The notes below the pieces were generated by a model. That model was not told the DNA's origin. It ran no database searches and saw only the letters and a program-made list of their open reading frames with translations. Positions 43,203 through 51,345 of a DNA stretch of 64,000 bases are shown piece after piece (position 1 is the stretch's first letter; each line of letters opens with the position of its first letter). The translations under genes and the position numbers were made by a program. This DNA comes from Pseudomonadota bacterium (GTDB lineage: Bacteria > Myxococcota_A > Polyangia > Polyangiales > Polyangiaceae), in NCBI GenBank assembly GCA_023428245.1, contig JAEYYX010000038.1, positions 1 to 64,000 of the forward strand. Direction: 5' to 3'.

Positions 43203-44830
43203 ATGGGTGGTCAGATCTGGCCGCTCGACCTCTTAGAGTTCGAGCCGGCCCTTCGCATCAATGGGGCAGTCACCGACGCGGCCATCGTGTTCGCTTTTGC
43301 GGGGAGCGCGTCGGTGGGCCTATTCGGTGACGCTCTGGCCCAAAGCAAGATTCCGGCCTCGTCTTTTCAGCCGGACGGCTTCGTCGAAGACCTGTTCCTG
43401 AAGGACTTTGTTCGCTCAGCTTTTCCAATTCGCGTGGGCGATCGACTCCAAAGTCCCAACGTACCCTGGCTGGTCCGACTCCTCTCCCATCCGCCCGTCG
43501 ACCTTCGTTCTCTGGAGTTGCGCCGGGGGATCACGAGTGAGCTCACTCAAAAGCCGCTCCTTCGAAGCGCGCTCCAGCGGGTCTACGAACACGTCGCCCG
43601 ACTGCAGGCCCTCCTCGAGAGCGGCGGCGACCGCACCAACCCTAACCGCCGTCAGATCGAGATCCTGTCGACCTTTGCGGAGGTGATCGAGCTCTTCGCC
43701 ACCGAGTTTTCAACTTCAGAGACAGCCCTCCAAAGGCTCCACGCCTTCGGCGTGCGCGTCGCCGAAAGTGAAGGCTTTCGGGCGCTTCGCGAGCTTCTTG
43801 CTTACGAAGGACACCTGGCGACCCTCCGGCTCAAGGTCGACGTCGGTTCGGACGGGCGAATCACTCGCCTGCAGATCGAAGGCGTCACAGAGAACCGAGA
43901 CAATGTCTTCGTAGCTTCGCCGCTCCGCCGCTGGATGTCTCGTTTCGAGCTATTGTTCCGCGGCTACCGATTCTCGGAAGGAGAGGTCATGGCTCGACTG
44001 TTGGACGCCGTCTTCGAGGGCGTGCGCTATGAGTTCGTTCCGCTCGTTCAACTGGTCGGTGACCTCGAGTTTTATCTCGGGGCGGGGGGGCGGCCCCCCC
44101 CCCCCCCCCCGCCTCGGCGGCGGGTCTCGCCGTCTCGCTCCCCGATTTCGTGGAGCCTGGGGCACCCCGCACTTTGACCGACTTGTTCAATCCGCTCCTT
44201 CTGGGCGCGGGCATTCGTCCTATCCCCTGCTCAATTGCCCTCGATCGACACGACGCGATCCTGCTCGTCACCGGGCCCAACTCCGGCGGCAAGACGCGCC
44301 TCTTGCAGTCGATCGCGCTCTGTCAGCTCCTCGGGCAATCGGGGCTCTTCGTCCCGGCGCGAACTGCGAGCCTGACCGTCGCGCCGGGCCTGGTCGTCTC
44401 ACTCATCCAAGAGACCCGCGCGGACCAGACCGAGGGGCGGCTCGGTGTCGAGCTCATGCGTATCCGGGCGCTCTTCGAGCGCCTGCCGCCGGGCGCGATG
44501 GTCGTCCTCGATGAGCTCTGCTCGGGCACTAATCCCTCCGAAGGGGAAGAGATCTTCGAGCTCGTGATTGAGATGCTCACACTTCTCCATCCCCAAGCCT
44601 TCATCACGACCCATTTCCTGGCCTTCGCGGCCCGACTCGAGCACGAGCGAAAAGTCGACTCCCTTCGATTCCTCCAAGTCGAGCTCGGACAGAATCAGGA
44701 TCCAACGTATCAATTCGTAAGCGGTGTCGCTCAGACCTCCTTGGCGGGACGTGCCGCCGAGCGACTCGGCGTCACCGGAGAACAGCTCTTCAGCCTGATC
44801 AGCCAAAAGGTCGTCCGAAACCCGCGCTAA
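43203..44830 (+). pseudogene. MutS-like ATPase gene interrupted by frameshift at a 17-C tract
   Basis: The first frame (43203 to about 44093) gives the helical MutS-core-like part (RALRELLAYEGHLATLRLKV, then RRWMSRFELLFRGYRF) and ends in PPPPPPPRRR. The second frame picks up as AAGLAVSLPDFVEPG and carries the whole ATPase: Walker A LLVTGPNSGGKTRLLQS, Walker B GAMVVLDELCSGTNPSEGEE, and the H-loop ITTHFL. With 15 or 18 C instead of 17 the two frames join into one protein of about 540 residues. It lacks mismatch-recognition domains. The break could be true decay, phase variation or a base-calling error; the encoded family is clear in all cases. Confidence 0.8.
44084..44110. repeat. G7-CGG-C17 homopolymer tract
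   Basis: Seven G, then CGG, then 17 C occur inside the MutS-like gene. It is the longest homopolymer in the window and could fold back as a G/C stem. It coincides exactly with the frame change. Confidence 0.9.
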
Positions 44831-44842
44831 GGGCCCGAGCTC

Positions 44843-45796
44843 ATGCCGACCTTCCTTGCGACCCAAAAGATGCATCCGGAGCTGAGGAACCGGATCCAAC
44901 GTAGCGTTTCTGGACAAACGACAAGCGGTCGAACGGAGCGTCCGGAGCTGCGGGCCCTTCTTCGGGTGACGCTCGTGCTTGGCATCGGCTCCCTCGCCGC
45001 CTTTCTCTTGCTTTCCTACCGAGAAGAAGTCCGAGAGCTTGAGTCAGCTCGCATCGAGCTCAAGACTCGGCTCTCCGCCCTGAAGAGAGATCTTTCTCCG
45101 GAGGATCTCGAGCTCGGTGCACGCATCAAGCAGCTCATCGCTCGCGAAGCCGAGGTGTACCTGGGCGACGTCCAGGGAGACCTCGAAGGCTGGACCCCGA
45201 TCGAACCAAGATCAGCAGTCTACGTCAGACTCTCTCTCGCCGACGCTCAGAGCACGGACCGGATCGAACAACAGAGCCTCGAGTCACGAAGAGACGCGCT
45301 GCTCGATTGCTTTTTGGATCCACCCAGGGAGCGCGACGAAGCCAGTTTGCTCCGCCGCGTCAGGCAGGTGTACTCCGGCGCAAGACCCGAGCTCTCGTCC
45401 ATCCATCCTGTCTCCAGCGTCTTTCTATCCCTCGTCTACCTAGCGCCCCATTTCGAAGCCCAGGTCGAAGCTGCCACAAGCCGCCGCATCTTGAGTCAAC
45501 TTCAGAGCAGCCTCACAGAGGCTCGTCTGACTCGGCTCACGCCCGCACTAAAAGCGCACACATTGATTGTCGCTCTCGACGAACCGAAAGAGCCAGGAGT
45601 TCCAAGTGAAGTGGACGGCGCCTCCCGCCACTTCATGCGTCTCGTGGTAGTCGACACGCGCGACAGTCGCGTACTCCTCCGCGCACGACGCGAAGTAGAT
45701 CCAAGTTGGATCAGTGAGCAAGTTCGCTTCCGCTATGCGCTTGGTCTCGACGGCTGTCGTTTCGCGCGCGATGTGCGCTTGGGCGAAGAAAACTAA
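44843..45796 (+). CDS. Membrane protein with coiled coil, unknown function
   Basis: This 317-residue protein has a basic N-terminus, one TM helix (about residues 39-58, LLRVTLVLGIGSLAAFLLLS), and an immediate coiled coil (about 60-110, EEVRELESARIELKTRLSAL). A soluble region without recognisable motifs follows. It starts 12 bases after the MutS-like gene and is probably in the same transcript. I do not recognise the family. Single-pass topology with the bulk outside the cytoplasm is inferred. Confidence 0.68.
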   Translation: MPTFLATQKMHPELRNRIQRSVSGQTTSGRTERPELRALLRVTLVLGIGSLAAFLLLSYREEVRELESARIELKTRLSALKRDLSPEDLELGARIKQLIAREAEVYLGDVQGDLEGWTPIEPRSAVYVRLSLADAQSTDRIEQQSLESRRDALLDCFLDPPRERDEASLLRRVRQVYSGARPELSSIHPVSSVFLSLVYLAPHFEAQVEAATSRRILSQLQSSLTEARLTRLTPALKAHTLIVALDEPKEPGVPSEVDGASRHFMRLVVVDTRDSRVLLRARREVDPSWISEQVRFRYALGLDGCRFARDVRLGEEN

Positions 45797-45827
45797 ACAG
45801 GCGTCGACCCCTCAGAGCCGACGCCTG
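45786..45827 (-). terminator. Rho-independent terminator of the LolA-like gene
   Basis: Read on the minus strand, the arms CAGGCGTCG and CGACGCCTG (nine pairs) flank a 12-base loop and are followed by TTTAGTTTTCTT. The T-run overlaps the stop of the convergent 44843 gene. Confidence 0.75.
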
Positions 45828-45861
45828 CTGCCCCTTGTCGAAAAGGTGCAATCGAGCGAGC

Positions 45862-46668
45862 TTAAGTGCGCTCGATGTACGCAGTCGTGAAGTACTCGTC
45901 TTTTGTGTTCGGTGCGAACGAGATCTGTTCGATCTTGAAGACTGACTTTCGGCCGTTCTGAAGATTCTCCATAATCATCTTCATCGGGCGGTGACGCTTG
46001 CTCGCAGGATCGACGAGCTTCACGTCCTCACTCGTGAGCGTCTTGATATGCTTACCAGAGGGATCGAAGAAGTGTCCCTTGCGGACGGTGTTGGTGGCTT
46101 TGCTGATCCAGTAAGTCTTCTTGGAATAGCCTTCCTCTTTCGCCGCCGAGGCGTCCTTCGGCACGACATCGACCACATAACAGGGCTCACCGCCCGCGGC
46201 CTCCTCCTTGACGAGGGTATAGGTGTACGCGGTCAGCTCGGGAATCGTCAGATCCGCATACGAAAACTCGCTGCCCATGAAGCTCTTACCTCTGTCGGAG
46301 CTGACCACGCGCCGCGTCTTCCTCATCGCGGGCAAGAAGACCCAGACATCATCGGCACCGCTCTCGTGATCGAACACCAAGACGCCGGTCCCCTTGATCT
46401 CCGGAGGATCCAGGAAGCGATAGACGCGCTTCTCGGTCTTTCCCCCGTCGAAGAGCTTGGTCGCCATGGACAGCTTCCGCTTCTCGGCGCCAATCGACAT
46501 CTCCACGACGGCCTCTGACCCTGCGAGTTTGAGGGCGGAGGCGACCTTCTTCATGATCTCATCGCCCGTCGGGGCTGCATCAGCGGAGCGAGTCGGCGCA
46601 AGCACCGATGCCGCCAGCGCAAGAGCTAAGGTCAAAGCGGCGAATTTTTGGGCAGTCTTCCTCATCAT
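45862..46668 (-). CDS. LolA-like outer-membrane lipoprotein-sorting protein
   Basis: This 268-residue periplasmic protein has a signal peptide (FAALTLALALAASVLA, cleaved near ADA). The beta-rich domain is of the LolA_like/COG2834 type: LFDGGKTEKRVYRFLDPPEI, the motif DVWVFLPAMRKTRRVVSSDR, then SFMGSEFSYADLTIPEL, and YSKKTYWISKATNTVRKGHF. Such proteins bind lipids or lipoproteins in the periplasm and often partner with RND/MMPL exporters. AGGAG lies before the ATG. No partner exporter is adjacent here. Confidence 0.85.
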   Translation of the reverse strand: MMRKTAQKFAALTLALALAASVLAPTRSADAAPTGDEIMKKVASALKLAGSEAVVEMSIGAEKRKLSMATKLFDGGKTEKRVYRFLDPPEIKGTGVLVFDHESGADDVWVFLPAMRKTRRVVSSDRGKSFMGSEFSYADLTIPELTAYTYTLVKEEAAGGEPCYVVDVVPKDASAAKEEGYSKKTYWISKATNTVRKGHFFDPSGKHIKTLTSEDVKLVDPASKRHRPMKMIMENLQNGRKSVFKIEQISFAPNTKDEYFTTAYIERT

Positions 46669-47119
46669 TCATTCTCCTCGTGGCTTTTCGCCTTGTCCGG
46701 CCAGAGTCTTACCACTCCTTCCGGTGATTTCTCCCTTGTCATCACCTCACAACGCGCTCTCGCCGGTCGCGGACACAACGAGAACGAAAAGGTCCACACA
46801 GGCGGGTTGATGTTTCAAAGCTTCCAGTATTGTCAATTTCTTGTTGAGAGAGTCGATCGCGGGTCCGCCAATGCAGTGAATGGAAGCCCTTCGACACCTC
46901 CATGAGGTAACGATTCAGCTTTCATGAGCCCACAAGAGCACACGGGAACGCGAGCTTGATTGCGAACCAAAGTAACCAATGTCGCATGTTGGGAGGCACT
47001 GGATCTCGCAATTTTGACCCGATAATTCCCTGTTCTTAGTGCTTTGCTTCGGAAGATGCACGTGTAGAGTCCGGCCGCGCCTGACGCGCTCACCCCGCGA
47101 GTGTTAGGCTATCAGAGAC
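46669..47119. other. 451-base divergent intergenic region, locally lower GC
   Basis: This lies between the LolA-like gene (minus) and the KAS III gene (plus). I see no supportable gene; the 86-residue minus-strand frame there has no domain, no ribosome binding site and poor codon use. Base composition is visibly more AT-rich around 46800-47050 than in neighbouring genes, as expected for promoters. A TTGACC near 47014 could be a -35 box, but no convincing -10 follows. Confidence 0.5.
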
Positions 47120-48148
47120 GTGAGTTCAGAAGCCCTGTTCCTCTCGCGACCCGGCGTCGCCTTTCCCGACCATCTCGTCGACAACGCGGAGATCATCGCC
47201 AGAGTCGAGCGCCATTATCGTGGGCCCAAGTCTGGGTTTTCGACGATTCAATCAGGCATCGAGAAACTCTTCGCGCTCTGTAACTCGAAACAGCGCTACC
47301 TCGAGGACTCCCTGGATGCACGAGTTGCAGAATACGCAGCGCGTGCCGCGCGCCACTGTCTCGAGGTCAATGGAACCACCTTCGATGATGTGGACCTGCT
47401 CATCCATGGCGGCATTCCTCGGCAATACTTCGAGCCCGCAACTGCCATGGAGGTCGCGGACCGGCTCGGAATTTCTCCGGGGCACGCTCTCGATGTAACG
47501 GCGGCCTGCGTCGGCCACATCGAGGCGATCCATACGGCTGTCGCCTACATGAAAATGCATCCGGAGTACCGGACCGCGCTCATCACGACCGCTGAGCTCA
47601 CCTACGACTATATCGACTACGACATCCAAGAACCCCGAGACCTGAAGAGCAAAGCGGCAGGTCTCACGATCGGAAACGCCGCGGCGGCCATGCTTCTGCG
47701 CAGGCGCCCGTTTCCTCAAGGAGGGATCCGGATCATGAGCGTCGATACGCACACAGCCCCGGCGCACTGGGAGCTCTGTACAGCGCCCATCGGAGGCAAA
47801 TTCGACTCGTCTTCCGTGGAATTGATGCGGCTGGGCGTTTTGATCCCGCCTGTCATGAAGCGCAACCTCGACAAACTTGGCCTCAAGTCGACCGACATCG
47901 ACCACTACGTCTTTCACCAGCCGAGTGAGGTCATGGTGAGGAAGATCCTCGACGACATCGGGGCCGGGCAGGAGCGCGGGGTGTACACACACCACCTTTT
48001 CGGGAATACGGCGAGCGCCGCCGTGGGGGTCACCTACAACTACCTCCTCGAAACCCAGAGCATTCAGCCGGGAGCCAAGATGGTCCTCGGCAGCGCGGCG
48101 GCAGGTTTCACCGCCTCCATGGTCACCGGGACTTGGACCGTGGGGTAA
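47120..48148 (+). CDS. 3-oxoacyl-ACP synthase III-like ketosynthase (FabH/OleA type)
   Basis: This 342-residue thiolase-fold condensing enzyme has a complete triad: Cys in DVTAACVGHIEAIHTA, His in DHYVFHQPSEVMVRK, and Asn in HHLFGNTASAAVGVTY. The start is GTG. Its Cys context differs from housekeeping FabH (TAACSG), so it may use unusual acyl chains, as in OleA or in dialkylresorcinol or pigment pathways. No ACP or reductase gene is adjacent. The phosphoesterase gene starts three bases after its stop. Confidence 0.85.
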   Translation: MSSEALFLSRPGVAFPDHLVDNAEIIARVERHYRGPKSGFSTIQSGIEKLFALCNSKQRYLEDSLDARVAEYAARAARHCLEVNGTTFDDVDLLIHGGIPRQYFEPATAMEVADRLGISPGHALDVTAACVGHIEAIHTAVAYMKMHPEYRTALITTAELTYDYIDYDIQEPRDLKSKAAGLTIGNAAAAMLLRRRPFPQGGIRIMSVDTHTAPAHWELCTAPIGGKFDSSSVELMRLGVLIPPVMKRNLDKLGLKSTDIDHYVFHQPSEVMVRKILDDIGAGQERGVYTHHLFGNTASAAVGVTYNYLLETQSIQPGAKMVLGSAAAGFTASMVTGTWTVG

Positions 48149-48150
48149 GC

Positions 48151-49668
48151 ATGACGGGGACTCGACGGGGTAGGGCGTTTCTTCGACTCGGCGTCACGTT
48201 CGCGGCTCTCAGCCTCTCGAGTACTGTTGCCTGTTTCGGCTCAGGAACCCCTGGCGCCGCAGGAGGAGGTCCCTCGAGCGGCAGCGCGGGGGCGAGCACA
48301 GGAGGCAGTGCGCTCTCAGGAGGAGCGAATGGTGGCGGGGCCGCCGGGACGGGCGGCCTTGCCGGAGGCTCTGCCGGAGAAGCCGGAGCGGAAGGCACTG
48401 GAGGCGGGGCTCCCCAGCCCGCCACGATTGGGCGTCCGCTCACCTTTGCGCCTACAAGAGATGGATTTGGGATCAGCGTCGTCTGGGTCAACGGCGATCC
48501 CGGTGAGCTGATCGCGGAAGTGCGGCCTCAAGGCGGCACGAAAGAGTGGACTGACCTGGGCCGGGCAAAGGTTCCGGCGAGCGATCTCGCGGAATGGCGC
48601 GCGGAGGGACTCGAGGCGAACACTCGATATGAATTCCGCATCGTGCGAGAGCTCGACGACCAAAGGGGAATCGTCGCCTCAGGCTCTGCGGTAACTCAAC
48701 GTCCGTCGGGCGAGTCCTTCACGTTCGGGCTCATCAGCGACACACATATCCCGCCTCGCGCCATCGGTCCCGACGACAGTTCCCTGGTGAACTTTCAAGA
48801 AGAGACCCTGGCCGCGGTCGCATCAAACCTTGCACCCGAGAACCACGACTTTGTCGTGAACCTCGGAGACATGCTCGATTTTCACCTGTTCGGCTTCAAT
48901 TCTCCGCCCCCTTCCGGCTCCTACACCCGTGAAGGTTACGTCAACTATCGGCGCTTGCTCGGCGATGTGCTCTCCGCGGCCGCGCACTTTCCGGTGGTAG
49001 GGAACTGGGAGGGGGAAAATGGCGACTACACCGAAGAAGAGATCGCGCGCTCTCGAGAGCAGCGGATGCTCTACGCTCCCGGGCCCAATCCCGACATCTA
49101 CCCAGAGGGCGGCAGTCCCCACCAAGACTACTATGCCTTCGAGTGGGGGGACGCACTTTTTATCACGCTCAACGTGATGACTTACACACCGACGCCACAT
49201 CTCCTTTCTTATTTCAAGGGAGAGCCAGATGACTGGACGCTCGGCGAAGAGCAGCTCGTCTGGTTCGAGGAAACTCTCAAAAATGCCCATGCGAGGTGGC
49301 GTTTCGTCCTGATCCATCACACGGTGGGGGGACAAGCCGGGAACGACTACGATTCAGCCTACGGGCGCGGCGGTGGCCAAGCCGCTCGCGTCGGCGAGCA
49401 GGCGATCGTGCACGATCTCATGGTTGAGCATGGGGTTCAGATTTTCTTCTACGGTCATGACCACGTCTTCACTGACATGATCGTTGACGGGATTCATTAC
49501 ACGTTGCCCGGGAGCGCTGGCGCTCCATGGAAATTCGACGCGCAATACACAGGCTATCAGACCTATTGGATCGACTCCGGCCACGGCCGAGTCGAAGTCA
49601 CTCCTGACAAGGTCCGCGTGGAGTTCGTCGCGATCGATGGGAGAATTCTACTGCGTTACGAGATCTGA
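48151..49668 (+). CDS. Metallophosphoesterase lipoprotein
   Basis: This protein has 505 residues from the ATG at 48151. The lipobox VAC gives Cys28. A Gly/Ala/Ser-rich linker runs to about residue 90, then a purple-acid-phosphatase-like N-terminal Fn3 domain (about 95-185). The calcineurin-like catalytic domain includes FGLISDTHIPP (D-x-H), VVNLGDMLDF (GD), VVGNWEGENG (in place of GNHE), RWRFVLIHHTVG, and YGHDHVFTD (GHxH). It is an extracytoplasmic phosphatase with an unknown substrate. It follows the KAS III gene directly. Confidence 0.87.
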   Translation: MTGTRRGRAFLRLGVTFAALSLSSTVACFGSGTPGAAGGGPSSGSAGASTGGSALSGGANGGGAAGTGGLAGGSAGEAGAEGTGGGAPQPATIGRPLTFAPTRDGFGISVVWVNGDPGELIAEVRPQGGTKEWTDLGRAKVPASDLAEWRAEGLEANTRYEFRIVRELDDQRGIVASGSAVTQRPSGESFTFGLISDTHIPPRAIGPDDSSLVNFQEETLAAVASNLAPENHDFVVNLGDMLDFHLFGFNSPPPSGSYTREGYVNYRRLLGDVLSAAAHFPVVGNWEGENGDYTEEEIARSREQRMLYAPGPNPDIYPEGGSPHQDYYAFEWGDALFITLNVMTYTPTPHLLSYFKGEPDDWTLGEEQLVWFEETLKNAHARWRFVLIHHTVGGQAGNDYDSAYGRGGGQAARVGEQAIVHDLMVEHGVQIFFYGHDHVFTDMIVDGIHYTLPGSAGAPWKFDAQYTGYQTYWIDSGHGRVEVTPDKVRVEFVAIDGRILLRYEI

Positions 49669-49732
49669 GCGCAGAGACAAATCCGAGATAGTACGTTGTA
49701 CCAGGGGAAGTTCCGTCCTCTACTCAAGAGCC

Positions 49733-50557
49733 ATGAGCACGAATCCAAAGGCCCAGAGTTCGCTTTTCACCCTCGCCATCGAGGCCGCGCTAACAGCCGG
49801 CGCGGAGATCCAAAGCGTCTACGAAAGCCCTGATTTCAACGTTGAGCTCAAGGGGGATGGCTCGCCGCTCACCCGAGCCGATCGCCTAGCGCATCAAGCG
49901 ATCGCGAAGATGCTCGACGCAAGTGAGCTCCCCGTCCTCAGCGAAGAGGGAAAGACGATCCCTTATGAGGAGAGAAGCTCCTGGCAGCGATTCTGGCTCG
50001 TCGATCCGCTTGATGGAACAAAAGAGTTCTTGAAGAAGAACGACGAGTTCACTGTAAACATTGCTCTCATCGATGGGCAAAATCCGATCCTAGGAGTCGT
50101 CTACGCCCCCGCGTGCCGAGTTCTCTATGCTGGGGTCGTCGGTGAGAGAGCGCTCGTCGTGCGCGATCTAGCCCCAAAGCCTGCGCCCGCGGGTCTGGTG
50201 CTCGAGAAAGCTCGCCCCCTCCCGGACTTCGAAGGCGAGCGCCCATTTCGCGTCGTCGGCAGCCGTTCTCACAGCACAGCCGAAACCGAGCGCTACGTCG
50301 ACGAGCTCCGCCGGGCTCACCCCGATCTCGAGCTTGTCAGCATGGGCTCTTCGTTCAAGCTATGCATGGTCGCAGAGGGTTCCGCCGACGAGTATCCGCG
50401 CTTCGCTCCGACCATGGAATGGGACACGGCCGCCGCTCAGGCCGTCGTGCTCGCCGCAGGCAAGAAGGTCCTCAGGGTCGACTCGAACGGAAAACCGGAG
50501 GGCCCCGTCGTGTACAATAAGCCCAACCTTCTGAACCCCTGGTTTCTTGTTCGCTAA
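49733..50557 (+). CDS. cysQ: 3'(2'),5'-bisphosphate nucleotidase CysQ
   Basis: This 274-residue Mg-dependent, lithium-sensitive-type phosphatase removes the 3'-phosphate of PAP, the by-product of sulfotransferases. The inositol monophosphatase-fold motifs are GDGSPLTRADRLAHQAI, LSEEGKT, WLVDPLDGTKEFLKKNDEFT, and MEWDTAAAQAVVLAAG. I chose the ATG at 49733; the open frame reaches into the previous gene. It fits with CysC and the sulfotransferase in this window. Confidence 0.92.
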   Translation: MSTNPKAQSSLFTLAIEAALTAGAEIQSVYESPDFNVELKGDGSPLTRADRLAHQAIAKMLDASELPVLSEEGKTIPYEERSSWQRFWLVDPLDGTKEFLKKNDEFTVNIALIDGQNPILGVVYAPACRVLYAGVVGERALVVRDLAPKPAPAGLVLEKARPLPDFEGERPFRVVGSRSHSTAETERYVDELRRAHPDLELVSMGSSFKLCMVAEGSADEYPRFAPTMEWDTAAAQAVVLAAGKKVLRVDSNGKPEGPVVYNKPNLLNPWFLVR

Positions 50558-50578
50558 AACGGCAGATTGACCCCTGCC

Positions 50579-51280
50579 ATGGCCGGCGATCAGCACTCTC
50601 CTCTCGACCAGCTGCTCGAACGCATGCAGGCAGACGTTCACACAAGGAAGCGAGACCTTCTCGCTCGCGTCACGCCTCTCGAACAAGCCGTCCAGACCTA
50701 CCGCCTCGCGCTTGAATCCGCCCTCGCTCGCGAACTCGCCGGGAGCCACTCGCTGCCGCGGCCCTCTTCTGCCACTCCGGCGCCCGAGGTCGCTGCGCAA
50801 CGCTTGCTCGACCTCGTCAGTACCCTGCCGGAACTGGATACGCCGCGAGCCCCAGCGGCGCCGGACAAACGAAAGACCCTTGTCGGCCCCTTGAGCCCGC
50901 CACCACGGGCCGAGCCCTCAGAAGCGCCGATCTCTCGGCCCACGCCTTTCCCTCGGTTGGTCCAGGCATCGATCGGAAGAAGACTCGTCCTGATCGGCGC
51001 GCTATCCGGCCGTCGGAAGAAGCTCCCGGAACCTTTCGACACGATCGTCGAGTGGCTCGACACAGGTCAGGGAGCCGCGAACGCGGTCGGGAATCTCGCC
51101 ACCAGGATTCGCCAGGGCCGCGTCTCTGCTCTCGTGCTTTGTGACCAAGCCATCTCCCACAAACACTCGGAGCCATTGGTCGCAGCCGCTCGAGCCTCCC
51201 ACGTCCCTGTCGCCTTCGCCGGGAAGGGCGGAGCACAGAGCATTTTGCGCGCATTTCAAGCGATCGAAGACCAGCTATAA
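50579..51280 (+). CDS. Unknown cytoplasmic protein with DUF2325-like C-terminal domain
   Basis: This protein has 233 residues from the ATG at 50579; a TTG four codons earlier is possible. A helical N-terminus (about residues 1-60, QLLERMQADVHTRKRDLLAR) is followed by a Pro/Ala-rich linker (60-130). The Rossmann-like C-terminal domain (130-233: RLVLIGALSGRRKKLPEPFD, VSALVLCDQAISHKHSEPLV, ASHVPVAFAGKGGAQSILRA) recalls DUF2325. The function is unknown. It lies between cysQ and the pigment-type ligase gene, all on the same strand. Confidence 0.62.
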   Translation: MAGDQHSPLDQLLERMQADVHTRKRDLLARVTPLEQAVQTYRLALESALARELAGSHSLPRPSSATPAPEVAAQRLLDLVSTLPELDTPRAPAAPDKRKTLVGPLSPPPRAEPSEAPISRPTPFPRLVQASIGRRLVLIGALSGRRKKLPEPFDTIVEWLDTGQGAANAVGNLATRIRQGRVSALVLCDQAISHKHSEPLVAAARASHVPVAFAGKGGAQSILRAFQAIEDQL

Positions 51281-51303
51281 AGGCTGTGCCTGAGGGTCTT
51301 TGA

Positions 51304-51336
51304 CGCTCTCGCTCCCCCCGGGGGGGCGCCAGAGCG
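51304..51336 (+). promoter_or_regulatory. Strong GC hairpin before the ligase-dehydratase gene
   Basis: Outer arms CGCTCT and AGAGCG enclose a GC/GC step and a C6/G7 core. It ends nine bases before the ATG at 51346, where no Shine-Dalgarno sequence is visible. It may limit initiation or separate this transcript from upstream genes. Confidence 0.45.
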
Positions 51337-51345
51337 CCGCGAACC

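Noticed and set aside
46833..47093. Possible 86-residue gene in the 46669-47119 gap
   Set aside because: It has no ribosome binding site, domain, signal peptide or typical codon use; it is treated as intergenic.
45862..48148. LolA-like and KAS III genes as part of the aryl-polyene cluster
   Set aside because: ApeL-type LolA and DarB-type ketosynthases do occur in such clusters, but these genes are separated from 51346 by unrelated genes and lie in a divergent arrangement; the link is too weak to claim.
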